In this document: positions 26,880-35,645 of the stretch, piece by piece
Layout: each line of letters starts with the position of its first letter
Position numbering within the stretch: position 1 is the first letter of the stretch
Origin: Gracilibacillus ureilyticus
GTDB taxonomy: Bacteria > Bacillota > Bacilli > Bacillales > Amphibacillaceae
NCBI RefSeq assembly: GCF_900111195.1
Contig: NZ_FOGL01000002.1
Coordinates: 186,001 to 250,000, forward strand
Direction of reading: 5' to 3'
DNA length: 64,000 nt
Made by a program: the position numbers and the translations under genes
Notes under the pieces: model-generated
What the model saw: only the letters and a program-made list of their open reading frames with translations
The model's database searches: none
What the model was told of the DNA's origin: nothing

Positions 26880-28041
26880 GCACTTAGTAAATCCGGTAAT
26901 GGGGACTTACGGCAGATTCCCGTTAACTGTAGTTGAAGGAAAAGGAAGTTATGTCTGGGACGATAAGGGGAACAAATATTTAGATTATTCTTCAGGTATC
27001 GCCACATGTAACCTTGGGCATGTTCCAGATGTAGTCGAAAAAGCTCTGCAGGAGCAATTAAGTAAGTTATGGCATTGCTCCAATTTATATCATATTCCAG
27101 CCCAGGAGCAGCTGGCTGAAGTTTTAGTTAAACATAGTTGTGGTGATCAAGCATTCTTTTGTAACAGCGGAGCAGAAGCGAATGAAGCTGCCATAAAGCT
27201 GGCAAGAAAATATGCAAAAGATAACTTTGATAAAGAACTCCCTGAAGTAATAACATTTGGCAACTCCTTTCACGGGAGAACGATGATGACATTATCGGCA
27301 ACTGGCCAGGAGAAAATCCATCAAGGCTTCACTCCCCTGACACCAGGTTTTTCGTATTTGCCATATAATGATCCAGAAGCATTAACAGAAGTGAAAAACA
27401 AGAAACCAGATGCAGTTCTGTTAGAGCTGGTACAGGGAGAAGGCGGCGTCGTACCTGCTGAGCGTACATGGGTGAAAGAATTGGCTGATATATGTAAGGA
27501 AAATCATATTCTGTTAATGGTGGATGAGATCCAGACAGGAATGGGGCGAACAGGTACATTGTTTGCTTATGAACAATATGACATAGAGCCTGACGTAATC
27601 AGTTTGGCAAAAGGACTGGGTTCCGGTATACCAATAGGTGCTATTATTGCGAAAGAACCTGTTGCTAAATCGTTTACCCCGGGGTCACATGGCAGTACAT
27701 TTGGCGGGAATCCTGTCGCTGCAACAGCAGGCTTGGCTACAGTTACCCATCTGACTAATTCAAATGTATTAGCAGATTCTAATGAAATAGCAGAATATAT
27801 CTGGTCGGGATTAAAGGAAATAGCCGCAGAAAAAGATACGGTAAAACAGCTTAGAGGGAAAGGTTTACTTATTGGATTAGTTGTAGAAAAACCCGCCATC
27901 GAATATGTTAATAAAGCCAGAGAAGAACATGGTGTACTGATTATCGTGGCAGGTCCAAACGTCATTCGAATATTACCACCACTTACTACGAACAAAAAAG
28001 AAGCTGATACTTTCCTGCAAGTAATGAAGCAGCTTTTATAA
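26872..28041 (+). CDS. argD: Acetylornithine aminotransferase
   Basis: 389-residue class III PLP aminotransferase: SGIATCNLGH, FCNSGAEANEAAIKLAR, MVDEIQTGMGRTG with the PLP-binding Asp, and the Schiff-base Lys in ISLAKGLGSG. The ribosome binding site AAGGAGG lies inside argB and the start overlaps argB by eight bases. The operon ends here at a strong terminator; the carAB and argF genes that follow argD in B. subtilis are absent. Confidence 0.95.
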   Translation: MPEHLVNPVMGTYGRFPLTVVEGKGSYVWDDKGNKYLDYSSGIATCNLGHVPDVVEKALQEQLSKLWHCSNLYHIPAQEQLAEVLVKHSCGDQAFFCNSGAEANEAAIKLARKYAKDNFDKELPEVITFGNSFHGRTMMTLSATGQEKIHQGFTPLTPGFSYLPYNDPEALTEVKNKKPDAVLLELVQGEGGVVPAERTWVKELADICKENHILLMVDEIQTGMGRTGTLFAYEQYDIEPDVISLAKGLGSGIPIGAIIAKEPVAKSFTPGSHGSTFGGNPVAATAGLATVTHLTNSNVLADSNEIAEYIWSGLKEIAAEKDTVKQLRGKGLLIGLVVEKPAIEYVNKAREEHGVLIIVAGPNVIRILPPLTTNKKEADTFLQVMKQLL

Positions 28042-28053
28042 TAGGAGAACGAG

Positions 28054-28089
28054 AAAAGCGCTTATTATTAGTTAATAAGCGCTTGTTTT
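28054..28089 (+). terminator. Terminator of the argCJBD operon
   Basis: AAGCGCTTATTA (28056-28067) and TAATAAGCGCTT (28073-28084) form a perfect 12-base stem followed by GTTTT. Confidence 0.9.
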
Positions 28090-28202
28090 ATGAAAACAGT
28101 GGAAAACATTTAACCGCACGAAAAAAATATACTAGGATAACTTGACCATTTGCGATAAAATGTTAAAGTATAAAGAACGAAAACTAACAAAGAGGGATTA
28201 TG

Positions 28203-29102
28203 ATGAAAAGCTATATTAAGGAAAAAATAGATACATTCCGTATGGAAAATGAGAACAGAGCGAGATTGTTAATTAACTGCCCTGACCAACCAGGTATTGT
28301 AGCCGCAGTCTCCCAGTTTCTTTCAGAACACAATGCGAATATTATTGAATCAAATCAATATTCAACCAATCCAAAGGGCGGGGAATTTTTCATTCGAATT
28401 GAATTCGAAATGCCAGATCTAAAGGAAAAGAAAACCGATTTAGAAGCAGGATTTGAATCAATTAAAGAACAATTTGAAATGGAAGCTACCTTTAAATATG
28501 TTGATCAAATTAAAAAAATGGCTATTTTTGTTTCAAAAGAACCACACTGCCTGTTGGAATTATTATGGGAATGGCAAAGTGGCGACTTAATGGCAGACAT
28601 AAGCCTTGTTATCAGTAACCATGAGACATCGAGAGAATTCGTGGAATCGTTAGGAATTCCTTATTATTATATTCCAGCCAATAAGGATATTCGCAAAGAG
28701 GTAGAACAAAAACAGATTGAGCTCATTAAACAATATGATGTAGATTTTATTGTGCTTGCACGTTATATGCAAATATTAACACCAAATTTTGTGGAAACTT
28801 TTAAGAACCGTATTATTAACATTCACCATTCATTCCTACCTGCCTTTATTGGTGCAAAGCCTTATGAGCGTGCATATAATAGAGGGGTTAAGTTAATTGG
28901 TGCAACTTCTCACTATGTGACAAATGACTTAGATGAAGGTCCGATCATTGAACAGGATATCAGCAGGGTAGATCACAGAGATAATGCCGAAGCGATGAAG
29001 AAAATTGGACAATCTGTTGAACGAAGTGTGCTTGCACGTGCGGTAAAATGGCAATTGGAAGACCGAATTATTGTATATGGAAATAAAACGATCGTATTTT
29101 AA
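28203..29102 (+). CDS. purU: Formyltetrahydrofolate deformylase
   Basis: 299 residues: N-terminal ACT domain (INCPDQPGIVAAVSQFL, about 20-100) and C-terminal formyltransferase-like domain with NIHHSFLPAFIGAKPY and GATSHYVTNDLDEGPII, whose His and Asp are catalytic in this fold. It hydrolyses 10-formyl-THF to THF and formate, balancing the one-carbon pool. Two adjacent ATG codons (28200, 28203) are possible; AGAGGGA is better spaced for the second. Monocistronic, with terminators both sides. Confidence 0.95.
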   Translation: MKSYIKEKIDTFRMENENRARLLINCPDQPGIVAAVSQFLSEHNANIIESNQYSTNPKGGEFFIRIEFEMPDLKEKKTDLEAGFESIKEQFEMEATFKYVDQIKKMAIFVSKEPHCLLELLWEWQSGDLMADISLVISNHETSREFVESLGIPYYYIPANKDIRKEVEQKQIELIKQYDVDFIVLARYMQILTPNFVETFKNRIINIHHSFLPAFIGAKPYERAYNRGVKLIGATSHYVTNDLDEGPIIEQDISRVDHRDNAEAMKKIGQSVERSVLARAVKWQLEDRIIVYGNKTIVF

Positions 29103-29105
29103 TAA

Positions 29106-29142
29106 GGAGCAGGCAGTATTTTAAACATCTGCCTGCTCTTTT
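29106..29142 (+). terminator. Terminator after purU
   Basis: GAGCAGGCAG (29107-29116) pairs perfectly with CTGCCTGCTC (29129-29138), followed by TTTTA. Confidence 0.9.
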
Positions 29143-29257
29143 ATCTTCCTAATAAACCATTGGGCGTATAGTACCAGTTAATATGTTGAAATCCTCCATA
29201 CCGCTTCTTTGTAGCATTGTCTTTAAAACTGCATAACATGGTGTGGGGGGGATGGCG

Positions 29258-29998
29258 ATGCAAAAATGGAGTTCTGCCTGGAAACATGAAGAGCATCTTA
29301 TCATTAAACCGGCATACCCGCATTATACAAAGGTTTATAAAGATCACCGTCTGTATTGTGAAATTCACGGTGACCAAGAAGTTACTCTTCCAATAAAAGA
29401 AAATGATACTGTGCTGACTATTGTTGGATTTTACGATAATTGGATTGTGAGAGAAGATTTTAATCTTTTTGATCAGAATGTGATGAGAAATCAGGATTAT
29501 CAGCCTGGAGATATTCTTGTAGCCAGTGATAATATAAAACAAGAGCTGTCGGGTTATGTTGGTCATACGGCCCTTGTAGTTGATGGGCAACAACTTGTAG
29601 AAGCAACCGGGGGACACCCGGCAATTGTTAAGGATTCGATTAAGCAGTTTAAGGAAAAACATCCGATCCATGCCCAATTTCGGCCGAAAAACAAAGAATT
29701 AGGCGAAAAAGCAGCCGCATTTGCGAAAGAATATTATTCAAAATATAAAGAAAACCTTAGTAATGATATAAAAAAGCCGGAGTTTTCTTTTCAATTATCG
29801 CAAGATCTCAAGGATATATGGGATTATATTTATTGTTCCAAGTTAGTGTGGATAAGTTATCATTATGGTGCCAATTATACATTTGAGAATGATTACTTAT
29901 GGTTCTCGCCAGAAGATTTATACAATCAGCTAATAGAAAATGAAAAATTTGAATTAGTCTATAAACACCCGGAGGTAAAATTTATTATTAACACTTAA
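29258..29998 (+). CDS. YiiX/YebB-like permuted NlpC/P60 cysteine hydrolase
   Basis: 246 residues. The pattern YQPGDILVAS (about 81-90), GHTALVVDGQQLVEATGG with His103 and Glu115, and a late Cys193 in YIYCSKLVW is that of the circularly permuted papain-like YiiX/YebB group, in which the Cys comes after the His. No signal peptide or membrane helix. Relatives act on peptidoglycan, amides or esters; the substrate here is unknown. GTGGGGGGG precedes two ATG codons; ATG 29258 has the better spacing. Stands alone. Confidence 0.78.
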   Translation: MQKWSSAWKHEEHLIIKPAYPHYTKVYKDHRLYCEIHGDQEVTLPIKENDTVLTIVGFYDNWIVREDFNLFDQNVMRNQDYQPGDILVASDNIKQELSGYVGHTALVVDGQQLVEATGGHPAIVKDSIKQFKEKHPIHAQFRPKNKELGEKAAAFAKEYYSKYKENLSNDIKKPEFSFQLSQDLKDIWDYIYCSKLVWISYHYGANYTFENDYLWFSPEDLYNQLIENEKFELVYKHPEVKFIINT

Positions 29999-30042
29999 CA
30001 GCAAGAGACACCCGGACTAAAGAGTAGACTCATACCAAAACC

Positions 30043-30092
30043 ATAAATTCTCATGAACACTCCATGCATTGAATGTTCATGAGAATTTTATT
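30043..30092 (+). terminator. Terminator after the YiiX-like gene
   Basis: AAATTCTCATGAAC pairs with GTTCATGAGAATTT across a 15-base loop, followed by TATT. Confidence 0.85.
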
Positions 30093-30123
30093 AGTTTCAA
30101 CCTCTCCCTGAGCGGAGGGGAAT

Positions 30124-30258
30124 ATGGAGGCTCTAGTACAGGAAGTGAATCCTTCCTATGGAGCGACATTCAGTACATACAAACATCCATTTGAAAGAAA
30201 TATCGTCATTGATACGGAACATTTTAGTTATGTCCCACGCTCTTTATTTTTAAGGTAA
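30124..30258 (+). CDS. Small ORF or gene remnant, 44 codons, unknown
   Basis: An ATG at 30124 behind GCGGAGGGG opens a 44-codon frame (MEALVQEVNPSYG...VPRSLFLR). I do not recognise it. It has a good ribosome binding site, and its codon usage and residue mix look protein-like, so it may be a true small protein or the fragment of a lost gene at the edge of the arabinose island. No promoter is evident; the preceding terminator would isolate it from the upstream gene. Confidence 0.35.
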   Translation: MEALVQEVNPSYGATFSTYKHPFERNIVIDTEHFSYVPRSLFLR

Positions 30259-30370
30259 TGAATGTTACATATAACACTACTTAAATGGAACATAACTTCA
30301 TAGATAATATGGAGACAGGCTGTCATAAAATAACTTCCATTAATTTTTTCAAATTTTTGATATATTTTTA

Positions 30371-30431
30371 TTGAATGTACGTACGAATTATATTATTATT
30401 AAGGTAATCGATTTTACACATACGTACAATT
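30371..30431 (+). promoter_or_regulatory. araDA promoter with two AraR-type operators 43 bp apart
   Basis: Promoter: TTGAAT (30371-30376), 17 bases, TATTAT (30394-30399). Operator 1, GAATGTACGTACGAAT (30373-30388), overlaps the -35 and matches 13/16 of the AraR consensus. Operator 2, ACACATACGTACAATT (30416-30431), matches 11/16 and lies just past the start point. Centres are 43 bases apart, about four helical turns, as in the cooperatively bound paired operators of B. subtilis ara genes. The rest of 29999-30464 holds the terminator at 30043-30092 and the small ORF at 30124. Confidence 0.85.
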
Positions 30432-30464
30432 GCAAAATTATAAAATAAAGGAAGTGATTAGGGC

Positions 30465-31157
30465 GTGCTTGAATCATTGAAACAACAAGTATTGGAAGCG
30501 AATATGGACTTGCCGAAGTATGGACTTGTCACATTTACTTGGGGTAATGTAAGCGGATTCGATAAGGAATCAGGTTTGATGGTAATTAAACCGAGTGGTG
30601 TGCCTTATGAAGAATTAAAAGTAGAAGATCTTGTAGTCCTTGACTTAGATGGAAATATCGTTGAGGGGAACTTAAAGCCTTCATCTGATACACCTACACA
30701 CCGCTATTTATACCAGAAGTTTCCGGGAATCGGCGGAGTCGTTCATACACATTCCCCATGGGCAACAAGCTGGGCACAGGCAGGAAAGGGAATCCCTGCA
30801 TTAGGGACAACCCAGGCAGATTACTTTTATGGAGAAATTCCTTGCACACGAAGAATGACGGAAGAAGAAGTAAAAGGTGAATATGAATGGGAAACAGGAA
30901 AAGTAATTGTTGAATCGTTTAAAGAGATCGATCCTACCCAGGTTCCTAGTGTCCTTGTGCATAGTCATGCGCCATTTAATTGGGGGAAAGACCCGCATGA
31001 AGCGATTCATAATGCGGTAGTATTAGAGGAAGTAGCAAAAATGGCACTACACACTTATCAAATAAATCCAAATGCACAGAACATGGATCAATATTTATTA
31101 GATAAACACTACTTGCGTAAGCATGGAGCTAATGCTTATTACGGGCAGGATAAATAA
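30465..31157 (+). CDS. araD: L-ribulose-5-phosphate 4-epimerase
   Basis: 230-residue class II aldolase-type enzyme converting L-ribulose-5-phosphate to D-xylulose-5-phosphate. Zinc ligands His94 and His96 in [13 protein letters not shown] and His168 in VHSHAPF, with Asp75 in KPSSDTPTH, match the E. coli enzyme closely. GTG start at 30465 behind GGAAGTGA. It is first in an araD-araA operon with paired AraR operators; the ribulokinase gene araB is not here. Confidence 0.95.
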   Translation: MLESLKQQVLEANMDLPKYGLVTFTWGNVSGFDKESGLMVIKPSGVPYEELKVEDLVVLDLDGNIVEGNLKPSSDTPTHRYLYQKFPGIGGVVHTHSPWATSWAQAGKGIPALGTTQADYFYGEIPCTRRMTEEEVKGEYEWETGKVIVESFKEIDPTQVPSVLVHSHAPFNWGKDPHEAIHNAVVLEEVAKMALHTYQINPNAQNMDQYLLDKHYLRKHGANAYYGQDK

Positions 31158-31202
31158 AATTAGATCAAATACAAACAAGTACACATAATAGGAGGAAAGA
31201 AT

Positions 31203-32687
31203 ATGTTACAAATTAGACCATACAAATTTTGGTTTGTTACAGGAAGTCAGCACTTATATGGGGAAGAAGCAATCAACGAAGTAGAAAAAAACTCACAAGA
31301 AGTAGTTTCAGGTCTGAATAATGCTGGTAATTTACCATTTGAAGTAGAATTTAAAGAAGTACTTACAACAGCTAATGACATTCATGCTTTAATGTTAAAG
31401 GCAAACTCTGATGAAAATTGTGCGGGTATCATTACATGGATGCACACATTTTCACCAGCAAAAATGTGGATCGCAGGGCTAAAAACATTACAAAAACCAT
31501 TATTACATCTGCACACACAATTTAACCGTGATATCCCTTGGGAATCCATTGATATGGACTTCATGAATTTAAATCAGGCTGCACACGGTGATCGTGAATA
31601 TGGATTTATCGGTACACGTATGGATGTATCCCGAAAAGTAGTTGTTGGCCACTGGCAAAATGAAGGTGTACTTAAACGTGTAGCTGACTGGATGAAGACA
31701 GCTGTTGCTGTATCAGAAGGTTCGAATATTCGTGTTGCTCGTTTTGGTGATAACATGCGTAATGTTGCCGTTACTGATGGTGATAAAGTAGAAGCTCAAA
31801 TTAAGTTTGGCTGGGTAGTAGATTATTATGGAATCGGTGACCTTGTAGAAGAAATGGCAAAAGTAACAGATGAAGAATTAGATGCACTTTACAAAGAATA
31901 TGAAGAATTGTATGAATTACCTGCTGAAGCCAGCGAGGCTGGTCCAGTCCGTGACTCGATTCTTTACCAGGGTAAGATTGAATTAGGTTTAAAATCATTC
32001 CTGGAAAAAGGGAATTATTCAGCGTTTACAACCAACTTCGAAGATTTACACGGTATGAAACAATTACCAGGTCTTGCAGCACAGCGCTTGATGGCTGAAG
32101 GATACGGTTTTGCTGGAGAAGGTGACTGGAGAACTGCAGCATTAACTCGCTTTATGAAAATTATTGCTGATAACAAGGGTACATCGTTCATGGAGGATTA
32201 TACTTACCATTTAGAGCCAGGAAATGAAATGATCTTAGGTTCTCATATGCTTGAAATCTGTCCGACAGTTTCAGCAACAAAACCAAGAATTGTTGTTAAT
32301 CCTTTAGGTATTGGCGGAAAAGAAGACCCGGCGCGTTTAGTATTTGATGGCCAGGGCGGCGATGCTGTTAATGCTTCATTAATTGAAATGGGTGGACGTT
32401 ATCGCCTTGTAATCAATGAAGTGAAAGCAGAACAGCCACAAATTGATACACCTGAATTACCTGTTGCTAAAGTACTTTGGAAACCTGAACCTTCTTTAAG
32501 CGAAGCGACAGAAGCATGGATTTATGCTGGTGGTGCTCACCACACTGTCTTTTCTTTCAATGTAACTACAGAACAGCTTTATGATTTTGCTAACATGGCC
32601 AAAATTGAATGTGTTGTTATTGATAAGGACACAAACTTAAGACAATTCAGAAATGAATTAAAATGGAATGAAGCGGTTTATCGTTAA
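31203..32687 (+). CDS. araA: L-arabinose isomerase
   Basis: 494 residues, the standard AraA length. It opens with YKFWFVTGSQHLYGEEA and has family blocks GIITWMHTFSPAKMWI, LHTQFNRDIPW, EGDWRTAALTR, EDYTYHLEPG and LGSHMLE. The Mn2+ ligands, two Glu and two His of the fucose/arabinose isomerase fold, fall in these blocks. It converts L-arabinose to L-ribulose in the cytoplasm. AGGAGGAAAG precedes ATG 31203, 45 bases after araD. A terminator follows. Confidence 0.97.
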   Translation: MLQIRPYKFWFVTGSQHLYGEEAINEVEKNSQEVVSGLNNAGNLPFEVEFKEVLTTANDIHALMLKANSDENCAGIITWMHTFSPAKMWIAGLKTLQKPLLHLHTQFNRDIPWESIDMDFMNLNQAAHGDREYGFIGTRMDVSRKVVVGHWQNEGVLKRVADWMKTAVAVSEGSNIRVARFGDNMRNVAVTDGDKVEAQIKFGWVVDYYGIGDLVEEMAKVTDEELDALYKEYEELYELPAEASEAGPVRDSILYQGKIELGLKSFLEKGNYSAFTTNFEDLHGMKQLPGLAAQRLMAEGYGFAGEGDWRTAALTRFMKIIADNKGTSFMEDYTYHLEPGNEMILGSHMLEICPTVSATKPRIVVNPLGIGGKEDPARLVFDGQGGDAVNASLIEMGGRYRLVINEVKAEQPQIDTPELPVAKVLWKPEPSLSEATEAWIYAGGAHHTVFSFNVTTEQLYDFANMAKIECVVIDKDTNLRQFRNELKWNEAVYR

Positions 32688-32698
32688 TTGAGATAAGC

Positions 32699-32730
32699 AG
32701 AGATCTACCGAGTGTAGGTCTCTCTTTCTA
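32699..32730 (+). terminator. Terminator of araDA
   Basis: AGAGATCTAC pairs with GTAGGTCTCT (one G-U) over a short loop, followed by CTTTCTATTTT. Confidence 0.8.
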
Positions 32731-32841
32731 TTTTATGTAATCATATATGAGTAGTTGTTGTTGGTTGTGGGCGTTTAAGGTAAAATAGATTTATTCTTAT
32801 AAAAAAACATGGGAAAAGTCGGTTTGAAGAGGGGTGTATAG

Positions 32842-33954
32842 ATGCAAACGAAATATAATATAGTAAAACAAGCTATAAAATCTCAAATATTAGATGGTAC
32901 GTACCAACCACACCAGAAAATCAGTTCTGAGAGTGAATTGATGAAACAGTTTGGGGTGAGCCGTCATACAGTGAGACTCGCTATAGGGGATCTTGTTAAT
33001 CAGGGATGGCTTTATCGTGAGCAGGGGGCTGGGACGTTCTGTGCTGACCGTTCCAAGGAAGATAATCTGCAGCAAGTTAGACAGAAAAATATTGCCATAA
33101 TCACAACTTATATTTCTGATTATATTTTTCCATCGATTATTAGAGGTGCAGAATCCTATTTAAGTCAACGTGGTTATCAAGTCAGTCTATTCTCGACAAA
33201 CAACGATCATGAAAACGAAAGAAAGTTTCTGGAGAAGATATTAACACAGCAATTTGACGGCGTAATTATTGAACCAACAAAAAGTGCTGTCTCGAATCCA
33301 AATATCAATTATTATTTGAATTTAGAGCGCCAAAATATTCCTTATCTTATGATAAATGCTTTCTATGATGAACTGGAACCTTTTCATATTGTAATGGATG
33401 AAGAAAAAGGTGGTTTCCTCCAAACAGAACATTTAATTGAATTAGGACACAAGAATATTATCGGATTCTTTAAAAATGATGACATTCAGGGAACAAAAAG
33501 AATGAAGGGTTATCTAAAAGCGCATCGGAAACATAACATTGAGATTTCTCCCAACAATATTGTAACATATACGACAGAGGAAAAATTAACAAAGCCGGTG
33601 GAAGTACTGAAGAAGCTGTTGTTTGAAAATAGCGAAAGCCGGCCAACAGGAATTGTTTGTTACAATGATGAACTAGCTATAAACCTATTAGATGTAATTA
33701 GGGAAAGTCAGTTAAATATCCCGGAAGACCTTTCTATTGTTGGGTTTGATGATTCCTTTATGGCAGAGATCACAGAAGTTAAACTTACAACGATTAAGCA
33801 TCCTCAAAGTGAGATGGGGGAGTTGGCAGCAAAAGTGATTCTAGATATGATTAAACAATCCAAGGGCTCCAAAAAGCAAACAATTACCGAAAAAGATTTA
33901 ATAAGATTTGATCCCGAATTAGTTGTGAGGAGTTCAACAGCAGAAGTTAAATGA
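32842..33954 (+). CDS. araR: AraR repressor, copy 1 (GntR DNA-binding, LacI-type effector domain)
   Basis: 370 residues. Residues 1-70 form a GntR winged helix (KISSESELMKQFGVSRHTVRLAIGDLVNQGW), and 80-365 a LacI/GalR-type periplasmic-binding-like domain (ISDYIFPSIIRGAESYL, VVSF-like operator-side loops, PTGIVCYNDELA, DLSIVGFDDS). This chimera is diagnostic of AraR, which represses arabinose genes until L-arabinose binds. It has its own promoter region and terminator. No AraR operator is visible upstream, but a 12-base palindrome TGGTACGTACCA sits inside the gene. A clear paralogue is encoded at 38717; more than half the aligned residues look identical by eye. Confidence 0.93.
   Translation: MQTKYNIVKQAIKSQILDGTYQPHQKISSESELMKQFGVSRHTVRLAIGDLVNQGWLYREQGAGTFCADRSKEDNLQQVRQKNIAIITTYISDYIFPSIIRGAESYLSQRGYQVSLFSTNNDHENERKFLEKILTQQFDGVIIEPTKSAVSNPNINYYLNLERQNIPYLMINAFYDELEPFHIVMDEEKGGFLQTEHLIELGHKNIIGFFKNDDIQGTKRMKGYLKAHRKHNIEISPNNIVTYTTEEKLTKPVEVLKKLLFENSESRPTGIVCYNDELAINLLDVIRESQLNIPEDLSIVGFDDSFMAEITEVKLTTIKHPQSEMGELAAKVILDMIKQSKGSKKQTITEKDLIRFDPELVVRSSTAEVK
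32895..32906. promoter_or_regulatory. Palindromic AraR-like site inside araR copy 1
   Basis: TGGTACGTACCA is a perfect 12-base palindrome with the AraR core GTACGTAC, lying 54-65 bases into the coding sequence. The 16-base alignment scores 11/16. It could act as a roadblock autoregulatory operator, or be a chance result of the codons for Gly-Thr-Tyr. Confidence 0.4.
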
Positions 33955-33955
33955 A

Positions 33956-33988
33956 AAGAACTAGCATTTTTATAATGCTAGTTTTTTA
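33956..33988 (+). terminator. Terminator after araR copy 1
   Basis: ACTAGCATT (33960-33968) pairs with AATGCTAGT (33974-33982), followed by TTTTT. Confidence 0.9.
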
Positions 33989-34045
33989 ATAGAGAGCGGG
34001 AAATGGGAAATAGCTGTGAAGTATGCTGCATTGAGTAACCATTTT

Positions 34046-34654
34046 TTAGAAAATGTCTTTAAATACTCTTAATGTGAGCCACATCCATACGAGTGACAGT
34101 AAACTAAAACTGAAAAATATTAATAAAACCGGAAACTCTAATGAAAAATACATCATAGAAAACAGTAGCAGCATAATAGTAATAGTAATATGTATTTTGG
34201 ATATCCCGATAATTAAAGCATTTTTTAATTGATGAAGGATGGAAGCGTAATTATGTACATTAAGAGGGAATACCCAGATTACGATAGTAAAGTACAAAAA
34301 TAATATAAAATAAAAAGCAAATGGTATAACGAATAAAAGATCTCCTTGGGCAGCTTGTATGCTGAGAAAATTCAGGTACAGAATGATACCAAGAATTATG
34401 ATTATCCAACCGATAATATTGGAGTATTTAAACTCCTCTCGATAAATCTTTTTAAAAGTTGGCCAAATACGGATGTTCAGATCTCCCATTAGCCATTTTC
34501 TAACTACACCTAAAGCAGCCGATGTAGCTGGAAACAGTCCGAAAGCGATTAAACCTAAAAGGGTAAAGGCTACCCATAACAGATTTAGAAATGCCAGTTT
34601 ATTTATCCATATAAATCCTTTGTCTAGTATGGTTGAAAAGTTTCTTTTACTCAT
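34046..34654 (-). CDS. DUF624 (YesL-like) membrane protein linked to the araNPQ operon
   Basis: 202 residues, four or five hydrophobic segments. It has the DUF624 N-terminal pattern: an amphipathic start, WINKLAFLNLLWVAFTLLGLIAFGLFPATSAALGVVRKW, then a charged stretch (FKKIYREEFKYSN). YesL-like proteins in B. subtilis sit beside sugar ABC importers but have no known activity. Here it follows araQ on the same strand after a terminator, so it would be made by read-through or from a weak promoter (TATAAT near 34690, minus strand). It is one of four such proteins in this window, each next to an importer. Confidence 0.82.
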   Translation of the reverse strand: MSKRNFSTILDKGFIWINKLAFLNLLWVAFTLLGLIAFGLFPATSAALGVVRKWLMGDLNIRIWPTFKKIYREEFKYSNIIGWIIIILGIILYLNFLSIQAAQGDLLFVIPFAFYFILFLYFTIVIWVFPLNVHNYASILHQLKNALIIGISKIHITITIMLLLFSMMYFSLEFPVLLIFFSFSLLSLVWMWLTLRVFKDIF

Positions 34655-34694
34655 CTTTTAAGCCATCCTTCTGCAATTTTACTATTATTATAAC

Positions 34695-34735
34695 ATGAAA
34701 AAAGCCATAGTCCTTGGTTCACACTATGGCTTTCC
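34695..34735 (-). terminator. Terminator after araQ (minus strand)
   Basis: AAAGCCATAGT pairs with ACTATGGCTTT; on the minus strand the stem is followed by TTTTTTC. It lies between araQ and the DUF624 gene. Confidence 0.8.
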
Positions 34736-34802
34736 TCATTTATACAAACCTTTTTCACAGCATAAACTACCCCATACAGGGCCCGAAAATGGAAGTCTTA
34801 CT

Positions 34803-35645
34803 TTATCCTTTCACCCCGCCAGATGTTAAACCGGCAACGAAGTAACGCTGGAAGAAAATAAACAGTATAACAATTGGGATAATTGTCAATACAGACCCTG
34901 CTATTAGAATATCATAGTTATTTCCATATGGTGTTAATAGTGTTGCTAACCCTATCGGGAGTGTGAACATACCATTTGACCTTAATACTAGTAATGGCCA
35001 AAGGAAGTTATTCCAACTTGCTAATCCTTGTAAAATAGCCATAGCTGCCATTGAGGGCCCCATTAATGGTAACATAATCTTAAAAAATATCCCATACTCC
35101 GTACTTCCATCCATTCTAGCTGCATCCATCAGTTCTTTAGGTAATCCTGTAGCATATTGTCTAAAGAAGAATACAGCAACAGGTGCTACAATTAATGGAA
35201 GGACAACTGCAAAGTAACTATCAACTAACTGAGCGCCTACCATCATTTGATATAGAGGAAGCATTAGTATTTCGAAAGGAATCATTAATATAAGTAATAC
35301 TAATACAAAAAATAGGTTTCTTCCTTTAAAGTCATAGACTGCTAAAGCATAGCCAACCATAGAAGAAAAGAATAGTGATAAAACAATTGTCATTGCTGAA
35401 ATGATCAAACTATTTCCATACCAGCTCCAATAAGAAGCTGCTTCCTGAAAAATATACATATAGTTAGCTAAGTTTAATTGGCTGAAATCTATACTAAATG
35501 TAATCCCGTCACGCATCAGTTCGGATGAAGGTCTAAAAGAAGAGATAATCAATCCGATGATTGGGAACAGGATAATTAAAGAAATGAGTAAAAACCCAAT
35601 ACTTGCTACCCAGGTTAAACTACTGTTTTTCTTGTTGGAAGCCAT
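34803..35645 (-). CDS. araQ: Arabinose/arabino-oligosaccharide ABC importer permease, MalG type (AraQ)
   Basis: 280 residues, six predicted helices, EAA loop ELMDAARMDGSTEYGIFFKI, and the CUT1 C-terminal ending GLTSGGVKG. The ATG overlaps the araP stop codon by one base (TAATG), with GAGGTGA upstream, so the pair is co-translated. Together with AraP it forms the membrane channel for the AraN-bound sugar. The sequence is very similar to the second copy at 51790. The ATPase is not encoded here; B. subtilis AraNPQ uses MsmX. Confidence 0.9.
   Translation of the reverse strand: MASNKKNSSLTWVASIGFLLISLIILFPIIGLIISSFRPSSELMRDGITFSIDFSQLNLANYMYIFQEAASYWSWYGNSLIISAMTIVLSLFFSSMVGYALAVYDFKGRNLFFVLVLLILMIPFEILMLPLYQMMVGAQLVDSYFAVVLPLIVAPVAVFFFRQYATGLPKELMDAARMDGSTEYGIFFKIMLPLMGPSMAAMAILQGLASWNNFLWPLLVLRSNGMFTLPIGLATLLTPYGNNYDILIAGSVLTIIPIVILFIFFQRYFVAGLTSGGVKG

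Noticed and set aside
30400-30420. cre site in the araDA promoter (TGTAAAATCGATTACC on the minus strand)
   Set aside because: The CG core is displaced by one base relative to TGWAANCGNTNWCA, so the match fails.
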